A stretch of DNA of 64,000 bases, from positions 3,040,668-3,104,667 of the forward strand of contig NZ_MQWC01000004.1 of the NCBI RefSeq assembly GCF_002954405.1, given 5' to 3'. The position numbers and the translations under genes are program-made. This document shows, piece by piece, positions 52,640 through 62,712 of the stretch; position 1 is the stretch's first letter; every line of letters starts with the position of its first letter. Origin of the DNA: Salinibacter sp. 10B (GTDB taxonomy: Bacteria; Bacteroidota; Rhodothermia; Rhodothermales; Salinibacteraceae). The notes under the pieces were generated by a model. It ran no database searches. It was not told where the DNA came from and saw nothing but the letters and a program-made list of their open reading frames with translations.

Positions 52640-53308
52640 TTAGGGGTTGTGCGTTGCCGTGGTAGGACAGTGGACATGGAGGTCGCCGGGGCCGTTCTGC
52701 TCGATCTCCACGTCCGCCACGGATGAGACCACGGCGTCGGCCGCCGACAGGTTTTCAGCTCCCGTCGCTGTCGCAACTCCAATGACGGTGGCACCGGCCT
52801 GTTGGGCAGATGCCACCCCTGCCGGGGCGTCTTCAAGAACCACACAGCGCTCTGCCTCCACCCCCAGTCGTTTGGCAGCGAGAAGGTACGGGTCCGGGGC
52901 TGGCTTGCCGTTCTCGATGTCGTCGGCCGTCACCATGGTGTCGGGGATGGGAAGGCCAACGTGCGACAGCCGCCCGGTCGCCGTACGGAAGCGTCCACTC
53001 GTCGCGATGGTCCAGCGCTCGTCGGGCAGATCCTCCAGCATTTTCTTCGCGCCGTCGAACCGGCGAAGCGCCTCGGGGGCAGTGTCGAGCGTTCCGCTCA
53101 TGCGTTCGGTTTCGGCGTCGGCATCGAGGTGAGGCGCTACCTCTTGAATCACCTCGAACGCCGGCCGGCCGTGGTACACAGCCTCCACCTCTTCGAACGG
53201 AATGCCCCGGTGCTCGGCCCACGCTCGCCACTGTTGCTCCACCGCGGCCTCGGAGTCGACGAGCACGCCGTCGAGATCGAAGATAATGGAATGGCACGTC
53301 AAGGACAT
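52640..53308 (-). CDS. HAD-superfamily sugar-phosphate phosphatase
   Basis: 222 residues from ATG at 53308 (MSLTCHSIIFDLDGVLVDSE). The longer upstream frame is non-coding. Motif I DLDGVLVDS with both catalytic Asp, motif II TIATSGRFRTATGRL (Ser), motif III KPAPDPYLLAAKRLG (Lys) and motif IV VLEDAPAGVASAQQAG. The cap is alpha-helical and sits between motifs I and II, as in subfamily I (beta-phosphoglucomutase/YfbT-like phosphatases). Cytoplasmic; probably acts on a small sugar phosphate. It lies 18 bases from the convergent SLC13 gene. Confidence 0.9.
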   Translation of the reverse strand: MSLTCHSIIFDLDGVLVDSEAAVEQQWRAWAEHRGIPFEEVEAVYHGRPAFEVIQEVAPHLDADAETERMSGTLDTAPEALRRFDGAKKMLEDLPDERWTIATSGRFRTATGRLSHVGLPIPDTMVTADDIENGKPAPDPYLLAAKRLGVEAERCVVLEDAPAGVASAQQAGATVIGVATATGAENLSAADAVVSSVADVEIEQNGPGDLHVHCPTTATHNP

Positions 53309-54154
53309 GGGAAAGACGGATTGGTGAGGGGCAGTTGTATGTTCGTAACGGGGGAGAACGGTGAGGGCTCCCGTCCCCGCGGGCGGACGACGAAAAGTCT
53401 TCTTTCGCACATCACAGTCAGATGCGGGGTCTACATTGCATCGGAGTGAGGCGTCTCGTTCGAGGACAACGAGGAGGCCTCTGCAGCCCATGTGCGTGCA
53501 CTCCAGGCGGCGTGGCTGCGAAAGCCGCGGGACACGGCGCGAACAATACGGCTCCAGATCGTCTGTCCCCTGTTGGAGACGTAATGGGTCATGCGCTTCG
53601 TGGCGTGGCGTACGCGAGTCATGTTGGTTCTTTTGGATTGGGGAAGACCACCGTGCGGTTCCTTTCTTCAGCGCACCGAATCCTCCCCTGTCGAAGGAAG
53701 TTCGCCACAAAATCTGGTGTAAGCGATTCCTCCCCCTACGTTTCACCGGTCTTCTGCACTGTCTTCATCGAAAGCGCTCTCGCTGACAATGTCGTCCTCG
53801 GTTGGAAACGGTTCCCTCTTTTTGACGACAGATCGGGGGGCGCTTCTGTTTTTTTTTGGAGAACAAGGCCGGCACTGGGCTGCTGTGATGAGATGTGTTC
53901 TTCGAGGCATTGTGGGCTATCGTGAGAGAGAGGGCTGGGCTATGCAGCGCACGCGGCCGGTTGGAGCTTCCTTTCGTGAGGTCCGGCCCGCCGACCCGTC
54001 GCAGGTATGGAATAGCTCCGCCGGGGGCAACGGTCAAAGGGGGCGCCACGTCGAACAGGGAGGGAGCAGTGGTCAAGCAGGCCGGGCCTGGACGAAGGAC
54101 ATGCCATCGCCTCTTGAGGAGCGGCTGATTGTTTCACGCGGGCAGTGTCCGACG
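53309..54154. other. long region without a recognisable gene
   Basis: About 850 bases between the HAD gene start and the stop of the next minus-strand gene. Several short frames exist on both strands. The least implausible is a basic 63-codon frame at 53431-53622 (minus), but it has no ribosome-binding site. A run of nine T lies near 53850. No tRNA or repeat was recognised. It may hold a decayed gene. Confidence 0.4.
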
Positions 54155-55180
54155 CTATTCAAGCGACACAAAAGCCAGCCCATTGTTCGGATTCATCGGC
54201 ACCACGAGTTGATGCGCCTTGGGGTCGTAGCACATCGACGCCGCACTCGGAATGTTGCGGGCAATCAGCTCTGCGGACTCGCCGGGGCGAATGCGGGAAA
54301 TGCCTCCCTGGGCGACACTGCTCACGTACTTCGTGCCATCGTCCATGATCACGAGACCGTCGCCGCCCGGCTGCGCGGCCTTTTCCGTTTTCAGCAGCTC
54401 TCCGTCCCGGGAGAACGTCAGGACCTCGTCGTTGCCGTAGTTGACGACGACAATATGCCCTGCCCGGTCGATGCCGAGGCCGTTGGGCTGGCGCAGCGGA
54501 TCGCCCTGCGCGAAGACCTCTGGCGTGCCGTCCGGCGTAATTTTCCAGACGCGCCACGTCGACGGGTCCGGGTCCTGGCCCAGATCGCCGGTCTGGGTAA
54601 CGTAGATGGTGCCGTCGTTCGTGACCTCAATGTCGTTGATCCAGGGGGCGTTCTCGATGCGAATCTCGCCGACGGGCGTGCCGGTCTTTAGGTCAAACTG
54701 GCGAACGACGGCCACGCTCGGATCGTCTTCGCTCGTCCCGCCGTCCTGGTCGGCCAGGTGAAGGGTCCCATTGGCGATGTCGCTGCCCAGCGGATGGTTC
54801 AGGGTGAGGGGCGGGTCCAGTTCGGCTCGCGCTGAGGGACTCTGCACACCGATCCACCGGGGTGTGCGCACCGAGCCGTCGTGGTTGATGAAGGAGATGA
54901 AGGCGTCGTTGGTGCGGGCGCTCTGGGGGGCGCCGCGGTTGGGCACCACAATCACGTCCCGCTCCGGGTCGTACGTGCAGCTCTCTGCGGAGTAGATGGC
55001 GCCGTAGACGGTGACGTTCGAGGAGGCCGGAGCGAATGACTGGTCGGCGCTGGGGACGGCCGGCGTGCCGACGGGATTTCCAACCGGGTAGGACGAGGGC
55101 GTTTCCTGGGCAAGTGCAGGCCCAGAGGCAATACCGATGAGGAAAAGGACGGTGATCGTGAGGGGGAGAGGTTGTTTCAT
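54155..55180 (-). CDS. exported SMP-30/NHL-like beta-propeller protein
   Basis: 341 residues with signal peptide (ITVLFLIGIASGPALAQ). Propeller blades: SCTYDPERDVIVVPNRG, WINDIEVTNDGTIYVTQTG, RQPNGLGIDRAGHIVVVNYG, NDEVLTFSRDGELL, GGDGLVIMDDGTKYVSS and SMCYDPKAHQLVVPMNPN. The N-D, P-N-G and D-G motifs match the SMP-30/gluconolactonase/strictosidine-synthase-like group, whose members bind Ca2+ and hydrolyse lactones. The usual metal Glu near the N-terminus is not evident, so it may be only binding or structural. Periplasmic. Monocistronic. Confidence 0.8.
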   Translation of the reverse strand: MKQPLPLTITVLFLIGIASGPALAQETPSSYPVGNPVGTPAVPSADQSFAPASSNVTVYGAIYSAESCTYDPERDVIVVPNRGAPQSARTNDAFISFINHDGSVRTPRWIGVQSPSARAELDPPLTLNHPLGSDIANGTLHLADQDGGTSEDDPSVAVVRQFDLKTGTPVGEIRIENAPWINDIEVTNDGTIYVTQTGDLGQDPDPSTWRVWKITPDGTPEVFAQGDPLRQPNGLGIDRAGHIVVVNYGNDEVLTFSRDGELLKTEKAAQPGGDGLVIMDDGTKYVSSVAQGGISRIRPGESAELIARNIPSAASMCYDPKAHQLVVPMNPNNGLAFVSLE

Positions 55181-55541
55181 GGAGAACCTAGTTTTGTCGT
55201 TATCGAAGTGTGGGGAGATTCGTCAAGGAAGGGAGGCAGGGGGAACTCCTTAGAGTCACTATCAAAACCGCCGCAAGGCCAATAAAAACACTATGGTCAT
55301 GTCGCTCCAGGTCATCTAGATAGCCAGAACCCATCCAGTCGAAAGGGTAGGTTCTTACCCCCGTCGGATCGGCTCTGAGGTGAGTTCAGAGTGACGGGTC
55401 TGTCCCAGTTTTGTTGGAGGTTTTTTAGAAGGCCGGGGAGGGATCCCAGTGCTCGACCGACTCGGTGATGCCCGGTGGGGCGTCGTGCAACGGCTTGGCC
55501 GAGAGAGGAATCGGCAGTATACGGGTTCGTCTCCCAGAACC
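55181..55541. other. intergenic region upstream of the SMP-30-like gene
   Basis: About 360 bases carrying the promoter side of the gene at 54155-55180 and, at its right end, the terminator of the next gene. A minus-strand frame overlaps the terminator and is not coding. Confidence 0.4.
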
Positions 55542-55575
55542 GAAAAATGCCCGCCCCAGGTTCCCGGGCGGGCAT
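55542..55575 (-). terminator. rho-independent terminator
   Basis: Arms ATGCCCGCCC (55547-55556) and GGGCGGGCAT (55566-55575), 9-base loop, and a T-run on the minus strand (55547-55543). It terminates the gene at 55609-56172. Confidence 0.88.
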
Positions 55576-55608
55576 AATCGTTGCGGGCCGAATGCCTGAC
55601 GTGTCGGG

Positions 55609-56172
55609 TCAGGCTCGGTCCTGCTGCTCCATGAATAGCTTATAGAGGTCCGGTGTAAGCTGGAGCGTGCGTCCTCGCTTCATCTCGTAGTCCGCCAGCA
55701 CCCGCAGCGTGAGCCGCTGAACGCGCATGGAGGACTGCTCGGCGGTCAGTGCTCCGAGGCGCTGCATAATTTGGTCGCCGTTGGCGGAGCGATCGGCCAC
55801 CTGTCGGAGAGCAGTAGCGGCCATAATGCGGTGCTCCAGCGTAGCGTCCGACTCGTAAAGATCGAAGAGGGCCGGAACGGTCGAGGAGAGGTCCACTGGT
55901 CGGGCGCCGTAGCTGATCGCGAGCAGGGTTTTCAGCGCAAGGTGCTTTTTTTGCTCAATGTCGGATCGAAGCAGATTCGCAGCCTGCTCCCCGTAATTCG
56001 CCTGCCACGTTGAGCGGTCAGGGGACGGAGGGGCCGAAACAGTAGACTGCGCTTCCACCGGCGCGACAAGCAGGAGGAACACAAAGAGACTGCCCATTAT
56101 CGTGGGGACTACACGTCCGCACAGGCCCTGCGACGCGTCGGTCGAAGAAGAAAGAAACAGTGGTGTGTTCAT
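55609..56172 (-). CDS. exported HEAT-like helical-repeat protein
   Basis: 187 residues from ATG at 56172; an alternative start is ATG 56097, directly before the hydrophobic segment SLFVFLLLVAPVEAQ. The mature part is all-helical with HEAT-like pairs: NLLRSDIEQKKHLALKTLLAI, TVPALFDLYESDATLEHRIMAATALRQV and SMRVQRLTLRVLADYEM. Such repeats usually bind other proteins. Function unknown. It has its own terminator. Confidence 0.7.
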   Translation of the reverse strand: MNTPLFLSSSTDASQGLCGRVVPTIMGSLFVFLLLVAPVEAQSTVSAPPSPDRSTWQANYGEQAANLLRSDIEQKKHLALKTLLAISYGARPVDLSSTVPALFDLYESDATLEHRIMAATALRQVADRSANGDQIMQRLGALTAEQSSMRVQRLTLRVLADYEMKRGRTLQLTPDLYKLFMEQQDRA

Positions 56173-56208
56173 CGGTCTAAGATACGGTGTGTGTTGGTAG
56201 CACGCGAC

Positions 56209-56269
56209 AAAAAAGGGCGAGCCGACTAGGACCTGCTCCTACACAATTCCTGGTCGGAGGCCCTTTTTT
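56209..56269 (-). terminator. hairpin terminator downstream of the DUF5916 gene, possibly bidirectional
   Basis: Outer arms AAAAAAGGGC (56209-56218) and GCCCTTTTTT (56260-56269), with inner CCGAC/GTCGG pairing (56222-56226, 56253-56257). A T-run is available on both strands. It is 208 bases past the stop of the minus-strand gene at 56477. Confidence 0.75.
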
Positions 56270-56476
56270 GTTTTGAGTGAGCGTCAGGGACGCCTGTATT
56301 GATTCTGGGGTCTTGCAGCCGCTGCAGGCTTTTTTGGTTCGGGGCGTTCGACGAATTACACGCCCGAGACACGAGCGACACCCCATTACGTGCTCGTCAA
56401 CATCTCGAAGGCAGAGATCGCACGCCGGAGGAGGCCTCGTGAGCGACTGCCCGCGCGAAATCGATTGATCGGAGCA

Positions 56477-58681
56477 TCAGAGGTTCAGCCAGTACGTCAG
56501 CTTCAGGGTCAGCGAGCGGCGGCGGGGCGAGAAGCGGTCGGTGAAGTAATTGTCGTTGTACACGAGGTACAGGTCCGACAGCGGGGCAAAACGCCACTGC
56601 AGGCGGGAATTGACCCCAAACGTATTTCGCTGAGTGCTGTACTGCACGAGGGTGGACCAGAACAGCGACTTGCTGAACGTGATGTCTGCCTCCGGGGTCA
56701 ACAGCCACAGGTCCGCGTCCGCGTACGGATCGGGCAGGCGAATGCGGTCGTAGTTTGCCCCCATGCTGAGGACGGCCCAGGGCTGAACGTTGAGATTGAG
56801 CTGCCCGCCGAACGAATACCGGTTTCCATTGAAAAAGCCCCCGACCGTCGACTCCGCGTTGAAGTAGAAGTCATTCGAGCTGTCCGACTCGTACTGGCTC
56901 GTGATCTGATTGAATCGGAAGCCTCTGTCGCCCGGAAGAGGGGCTCCGTCGTCCGACCGGGTGGGATCGAACCCGTTTGTTAGGAACACAAACCGATTGC
57001 TGTACTCCACCTCGAAGGAGGACTGGTCCGCAAACTCGGCACTCCACCCGGCCCGTAGGTGCTGGTCCGTCAGCTTGAAGTCGAGATTGGGGCGCCAGTA
57101 GTGAACAGTCGTGAGGTCAACGGTATGGTTGTTCACGAGGCCGGATTCGGGCCAGAAGGTACGGGAGATGCTCTTTCCGGACTTGAAGATGTCCTTCCGG
57201 GGGATAAACCCGAGATCCGACTGGTAGTCCTGCCCGACGTACACGAAATCGGCAATGCCGCTGTACGTCCGCGTGTTGTATTGCAGAAGGGATTGGGCCG
57301 AATAATTCCCGACGTAGTCGTCCGGCTGGAAGGACTTGTGCAGGTAGAAGGTGCCGGTCCAGACGTTGTCCGACGTGGCGAGGTTATAGTCGAGGCCGAG
57401 GACCCGGTTGTACTCTTCCTCTGGGGACACGAAGCCGTAGTCTCCGACCGTCTGCCGGTTGATGAAGAAGGCCCCGACGGTCGAGCGGGCAAAGACCCGC
57501 CGCTTCAGGGCCACCATCGCGTTGTTGTTCGAGGGGATCTGAAGGCCGCTGTTTTCGTCGGTCTGGATGTTGAGAACGCCGAGCCGCCAATCTTCGCTCA
57601 GGTTGCCGCTTAGCCGCGCACCGCCGAGAATCCGATTCTCGACGAACCGCCCCGTGCTGTCTCGCGCAATGCCGATGCGCCGGGAGAAAAAGGGGACGTC
57701 ATCCTGAAACGGGCTTCCAAACTGGAAGAGATCGTTGTTGTCGATAAAGAACTGCCGTTTCTCGGGGCGGGAGATCTCGAAGCGGGTGACGTTGGTCACG
57801 AACTCGTCCGCCTCCACATTGGAGAAGTCGGGGTTGACCGTGAGGTCCAGCGTCAGCCCTTGCCCCACGTCCACTTTTGCGTCGCCGCCCATGCGGAACT
57901 GGTTGTCCGTCTCGCCGGGCACGAAATCCCGCTGCGTCCCCGTGTTCACGTACGGGATGACGGCGATTGGGGACGAGGACCCGCCCAGTGGCCGCTCGAA
58001 CACCATTTCTCCGAGAAAGCCCAAATTGATCATGAGCTGGTTCTGTGGAACCCGGGACCAGACGCTGCGCTCGTTGACCTGAAAGTCCCACCGGTACCCC
58101 TGAAACCGCCAGCGCCGACTTCCTTCTGGATAAGAAAGCGAACTAAACGGAATGGCCATCTCGACGACATACTGGTCGTCGTGCCGCCGGCTCTCGGCGC
58201 GCCACTTCTCGTCCCAGGTGTCGTTGAAGTCGCCTCCTTCGTCGCCCCCGCCGGAGATGAGGGCCTCCCGCTTCACCCCGTACGGATTGACGCCGAAGAG
58301 ATAGGCGTTGGTGCCGTTCCGGTAGGTGTCGAACATCACGGTGATGTTGTCGCTGGTGGTGCCGCTGAAGTCCCGCCGGAGGGTGGACACCACGTAGTCG
58401 TCCTCAGGCACTTCGGCGCGGGCGGCCACGTAGAGCGTGGTTTCGTTGTAAAGCATGCGCATCTGGGTGGGGTGCTCAGCCCGAGCCGTATCCGTGGGAA
58501 AGAACTGCCAGAAGTTGGTGGCCACGTCGGCCTGGCTCCAGACCGCCTCGTCCATTGCGCCGTCGACGGTAATGTTCCCGGAGATGTAGTTCACCTTGAT
58601 CTGGCGCGGCGCGTCTTGCCCGAGTACAGACAGAGGATGGAGGAGAAGAAGGACAACAAGGAATCGTAAGGATCGGACCAT
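56477..58681 (-). CDS. DUF5916 / CBM9-like domain outer-membrane protein
   Basis: 734 residues, complete. Signal peptide VVLLLLHPLSVLGQ. CBM9-like domain from about residue 25: INYISGNITVDGAMDEAVW type segment, QMRMLYNETTLYVAARAEV, SPEGSRRWRFQ-like strand and VEMAIPFSSLSYPEG. DUF5916 part: LTLDLTVNPDFSNVEADEFV, SRPEKRQFFIDNNDLFQFGS, FFSRRIGIARDSTGRFVEN. A barrel follows, ending SLTLKLTYWLNL. It is a paralog of the truncated gene at the left edge of the window. Probably outer membrane; the N-terminal domain may bind glycan. Function unknown. The frame passes cleanly into a terminator at 56209-56269. Confidence 0.88.
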   Translation of the reverse strand: MVRSLRFLVVLLLLHPLSVLGQDAPRQIKVNYISGNITVDGAMDEAVWSQADVATNFWQFFPTDTARAEHPTQMRMLYNETTLYVAARAEVPEDDYVVSTLRRDFSGTTSDNITVMFDTYRNGTNAYLFGVNPYGVKREALISGGGDEGGDFNDTWDEKWRAESRRHDDQYVVEMAIPFSSLSYPEGSRRWRFQGYRWDFQVNERSVWSRVPQNQLMINLGFLGEMVFERPLGGSSSPIAVIPYVNTGTQRDFVPGETDNQFRMGGDAKVDVGQGLTLDLTVNPDFSNVEADEFVTNVTRFEISRPEKRQFFIDNNDLFQFGSPFQDDVPFFSRRIGIARDSTGRFVENRILGGARLSGNLSEDWRLGVLNIQTDENSGLQIPSNNNAMVALKRRVFARSTVGAFFINRQTVGDYGFVSPEEEYNRVLGLDYNLATSDNVWTGTFYLHKSFQPDDYVGNYSAQSLLQYNTRTYSGIADFVYVGQDYQSDLGFIPRKDIFKSGKSISRTFWPESGLVNNHTVDLTTVHYWRPNLDFKLTDQHLRAGWSAEFADQSSFEVEYSNRFVFLTNGFDPTRSDDGAPLPGDRGFRFNQITSQYESDSSNDFYFNAESTVGGFFNGNRYSFGGQLNLNVQPWAVLSMGANYDRIRLPDPYADADLWLLTPEADITFSKSLFWSTLVQYSTQRNTFGVNSRLQWRFAPLSDLYLVYNDNYFTDRFSPRRRSLTLKLTYWLNL

Positions 58682-58800
58682 CGGTGGGGGTTACTTTTGG
58701 AGTTGTGCGATTGACGCTCTTTGGAGGAGGAACACCGCAAACGGATACCATGAGAGACAACGGCTTACATCGGCGGCCGACTGCGGATCGCTGCCTTCGC

Positions 58801-59837
<1,037 letters not shown>

Positions 59838-59853
59838 TCAATAGGGGACCCGC

Positions 59854-60537
59854 TCATTCGACCACCGCCCCGATCTCAATACGCTCCAGCCAGGTGGTTA
59901 CCGAATCGTGCACCTCTTTCCGCCGCTCCCCTTCGATCGCAAGGTAGATCCCATCTCGTTCCAGCCCCCCACGAGTGGAGAAGCCATCCAGCACATCAGA
60001 CTCCGAACACATCTCGTCTACCATCCGAAAGCTGCTCCCCACTCCGTATCCCCCGTTGGTGTTGAACGGAATCACCGTGGTGCCGCTCAGATCGTGTTCG
60101 TGCAAGAAGCTCCTCATCGGCGGCGGCAACTGCATGTCCCAGGTCGGGAAGCCGAGAAAGACGGCATCGTATTCTCCGATATTCTCTATCTTTGTTTTGA
60201 GCGGCGGCACATATCCTCTCCCGTTCTCCCGGGCGACCTGTGACACGATTTCTTCGTAGTTCTTCGGGTAGGGCGTTTCGGGCTCCACACTCACCATTGT
60301 GTCGCCCACCTCCTCGCGAATGATCTCGGCGACGGCCTTCGTGTTGCCGGTTCGTGTGAGGTACACAATCAGAACGTCGTCCGACCGGGGCGTCGCCCGG
60401 GCACTGCCAACCTTCATGCCCTGCGAAAACAAGGAGGCTCCGGTCACGGCAAGTCCAGTTTGCAGAAATCGTCGGCGGTCCATCGTGGATGCACTCTCAT
60501 CACGAGATGGGTCGTGCTGTTCAGAGAACATGGGCAT
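59854..60537 (-). CDS. Tat-exported flavodoxin-like protein
   Basis: 227 residues. The N-terminus carries a twin-arginine signal, MDRRRFLQTGLAVTGASLFS, at about residues 19-38. ATG 60537 or the internal ATG of MDRRRF could be the start. The flavodoxin fold follows: VLIVYLTRTGNTKAVAEII (FMN phosphate loop T-x-T-G-N-T), YDAVFLGFPTWDMQLPPPM and VIPFNTNGGYGVGSSFRMV. It binds FMN and would act in the periplasm after export. It lies between the aldo/keto reductase and SDR genes on the same strand, a set often found together and controlled by an AraC regulator. Confidence 0.85.
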   Translation of the reverse strand: MPMFSEQHDPSRDESASTMDRRRFLQTGLAVTGASLFSQGMKVGSARATPRSDDVLIVYLTRTGNTKAVAEIIREEVGDTMVSVEPETPYPKNYEEIVSQVARENGRGYVPPLKTKIENIGEYDAVFLGFPTWDMQLPPPMRSFLHEHDLSGTTVIPFNTNGGYGVGSSFRMVDEMCSESDVLDGFSTRGGLERDGIYLAIEGERRKEVHDSVTTWLERIEIGAVVE

Positions 60538-60591
60538 CGGTTCTGTTGAGTTTGGAGGGGGAAATGAGTCGCTTCTCCCTTCCAGTCCCCT

Positions 60592-61338
60592 CTAAAGTTC
60601 CTGGCTCGTCGGCCGGTAGAGGATCTCATTCACGTCCACTGCTTCCGGCTGCTCGATCGCAAAGGCCACGGCCCGCGCGAACGAGTCCGCGGGGACGGCG
60701 TGCGCATCGTAGAGCCCGTGGACGCTCTCGGCCACGTCATCTTCAGAGATCGTGTCCGGAAGCTCCGTGTCGACAGCGCCGGGCGAGATGATCGTCGTGC
60801 GAAGGCCGTAGTCCTTCACCTCCTGGCGAAGCCCTTCGGAGAGAGCGCGCACGGCGTGCTTTGTGGCCGAATAGACGGCGCTCCCGGGCGAGACCACGTG
60901 CCCGGCCACGGAGGCCACGTTGATGATGTGCCCGGACGCCTGCTCCTCCATGTACGGAAGCACCGCGGCAATGCCGTAGAGAACGCCCTTGACGTTCACG
61001 TCGATCATCTGGTCCCACTCGTCGACGTTGAGGCGATCGAGCGGCGAGAGCGGCATGAGACCGGCGTTGTTGAGCATCACGTCGACACGACCGAAGGCCT
61101 CAACTGCATGGTCGACGAGGGCCTGGACCTGCTCGCGCTCGGTCACGTCGGTGGTGACGGCAAGTGCCTCCCCGCCCTTTTCGGTGATCTCCTCGGCCAG
61201 CGCCTCGATGCGTTCGGTCCGCCGTGCCGCAAGCGCAACGCTCGCGCCCTTGGCGGCCAAGTGGCGCGCAGCGGCCTCTCCCAGTCCGCTACTGGCACCG
61301 GTGATGATAACGACCTTTCCTTCGATGTTCGTGCTCAT
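60592..61338 (-). CDS. SDR-family oxidoreductase
   Basis: 248 residues, classical short-chain dehydrogenase. Cofactor motif [19 protein letters not shown] (TGxxxGxG) with an Arg pair after the second strand (AARRTERI), pointing to NADP(H). NNAG at about residue 90. Catalytic Ser in [10 protein letters not shown] and YSATK at about residues 155-159. C-terminal [13 protein letters not shown]. Cytoplasmic. First gene of a minus-strand group (SDR, flavodoxin, aldo/keto reductase) divergent from the AraC regulator at 61641, and probably part of an aldehyde/quinone detoxification response. Confidence 0.92.
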   Translation of the reverse strand: MSTNIEGKVVIITGASSGLGEAAARHLAAKGASVALAARRTERIEALAEEITEKGGEALAVTTDVTEREQVQALVDHAVEAFGRVDVMLNNAGLMPLSPLDRLNVDEWDQMIDVNVKGVLYGIAAVLPYMEEQASGHIINVASVAGHVVSPGSAVYSATKHAVRALSEGLRQEVKDYGLRTTIISPGAVDTELPDTISEDDVAESVHGLYDAHAVPADSFARAVAFAIEQPEAVDVNEILYRPTSQEL

Positions 61339-61501
61339 GTGATGCGCGTTCTATGGATAAAAATCGATGTGTCGGTCCCCGTAGGAACGACCGATCCCCT
61401 CGCAGGCCCATCGCTCTCACTACGCCTTTCGACCGAACGGATGGGGGCGCAAGAGAAGCGTTTCCTACTCACAGGCCAGTGTACACGACGGGAAAACAGC
61501 C

Positions 61502-61577
61502 TGGGTACAACAGAATTCCAGGATCGTTGTACAATCCTACGAGATTCGGCAGTAGACGGCGGGATCGGTTGTATTCC
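61502..61577. promoter_or_regulatory. possible AraC-type operator repeats
   Basis: In the divergent SDR/araC region, GGATCGTTGTACAATCC (61521-61537) and GGATCGGTTGTATTCC (61562-61577) are a near-direct repeat, with a related GGGTACAAC nearby (from 61503). Spacing of about 41 bases fits an AraC-family dimer. By eye only. Confidence 0.35.
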
Positions 61578-61640
61578 ATTCCAACCCTGTCGTACCCTGG
61601 AGGTGGACCTTCGCATGAGAGCCCCACGAGAGGTGCAGCC

Positions 61641-62606
61641 ATGAATTCGACACACGACTCGACGCCCGCGTCCCACCAGACCACAGATCCGGAGAAACAG
61701 AAAGCAGAAGCCAACCGGACGGAGCTCACAGAGCGCATCACGCGAGCCCTTCCCGAGGATGGGCGGATGGAACCGATGGACGGTCTCTTCCTCAACCGCT
61801 CCTCCACGACCAACGAGCCCCTCCACGCCGTGGTGGCCCAGCCGTGCTTCTGCGTCATCGCCCAGGGAGAGAAGGAGATTCACCTCGGCGAGCACCGCTA
61901 TCAGTACGACCCGTACAAGTACCTGCTGGTGACGGCCGAGTTGCCCCTCACCGGACAAGTACTCGATGCCTCCGAGGAAGCGCCCTACCTGAGTCTGCGC
62001 CTCGACCTCGATCCCTCCCTCGTGAGCTCGGTCATGGTGGAAGCCGGACACACGGCCCCGCCGGACGGATCCGACGTGCGGGCCCTTGACGTGAACCCCT
62101 TGAGTGACTCTCTTCTCGACGCCGCCGTCCGCCTCGTTCGCCTTCTAGAAGAACCAGAAGACGCCCCAGTCCTCAAACCGATGATCACCCGAGAAATCAT
62201 CTACCGGCTGCTCCAGGGGGAGCAGGGCGAGCGGCTGCGGCACATCGCCGTGCTGAACGGGCAGGAGCACCGCATTGCCGAAGCCGTTCGGCGCCTCCGG
62301 CAAGACTTCGACCAGTCGATCCAGGTCGAAGATCTCGCGGCGGAGTTCGGCATGAGCCAGTCGAGCTTCTACCAGCACTTCAAGGACTTCACCGGGATGA
62401 GCCCTCTCCAATTCCAGAAGCAGATTCGCCTCCAGGAGGCACGCCGATTGATGTTGGGGGAAGACCTGAACGCCTCGACGGCCGGGTACCGGGTGGGCTA
62501 CGACAACCCCTCCCACTTCAGCCGGGAATACAAGCGCGAGTTCGGCCGCCCGCCGATGCAGGAAGTGGAGCGGATCAAAGAAACGAAGACGGTCCCAATC
62601 GAATGA
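61641..62606 (+). CDS. AraC-family regulator, YqhC-like (AraC_N type)
   Basis: 321 residues from ATG at 61641, preceded by GAGAGGTG at a normal spacing, so the longer frame upstream is rejected. N-terminal AraC_N ligand domain: EPLHAVVAQPCFCVIAQGEK, YQYDPYKYLLVTAELPL, APYLSLRLDLDPSLV. C-terminal double helix-turn-helix from about residue 210: IAEAVRRLRQDFDQSIQVED, EFGMSQSSFYQHFKDFTG, and VGYDNPSHFSREYKREFGRP. This is the architecture of YqhC, which activates aldehyde reductases in E. coli. The divergent SDR, flavodoxin and aldo/keto reductase genes are the probable targets. The inducer is unknown. Confidence 0.9.
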   Translation: MNSTHDSTPASHQTTDPEKQKAEANRTELTERITRALPEDGRMEPMDGLFLNRSSTTNEPLHAVVAQPCFCVIAQGEKEIHLGEHRYQYDPYKYLLVTAELPLTGQVLDASEEAPYLSLRLDLDPSLVSSVMVEAGHTAPPDGSDVRALDVNPLSDSLLDAAVRLVRLLEEPEDAPVLKPMITREIIYRLLQGEQGERLRHIAVLNGQEHRIAEAVRRLRQDFDQSIQVEDLAAEFGMSQSSFYQHFKDFTGMSPLQFQKQIRLQEARRLMLGEDLNASTAGYRVGYDNPSHFSREYKREFGRPPMQEVERIKETKTVPIE

Positions 62607-62712
62607 AGGAGAACTGCCGGCAGTCCCGACATGACGGCCGGGGCTGTCCACACGGTACGACCCTTTTTCATTCCTCCCCGACAAGACCGTCTTCGCAGCC
62701 CTACCGCGTATC

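Noticed and set aside
53431-53622. Basic 63-codon minus-strand frame
   Set aside because: No ribosome-binding site, no family, and basic composition unlike neighbours; kept only as a note in the intergenic entry.
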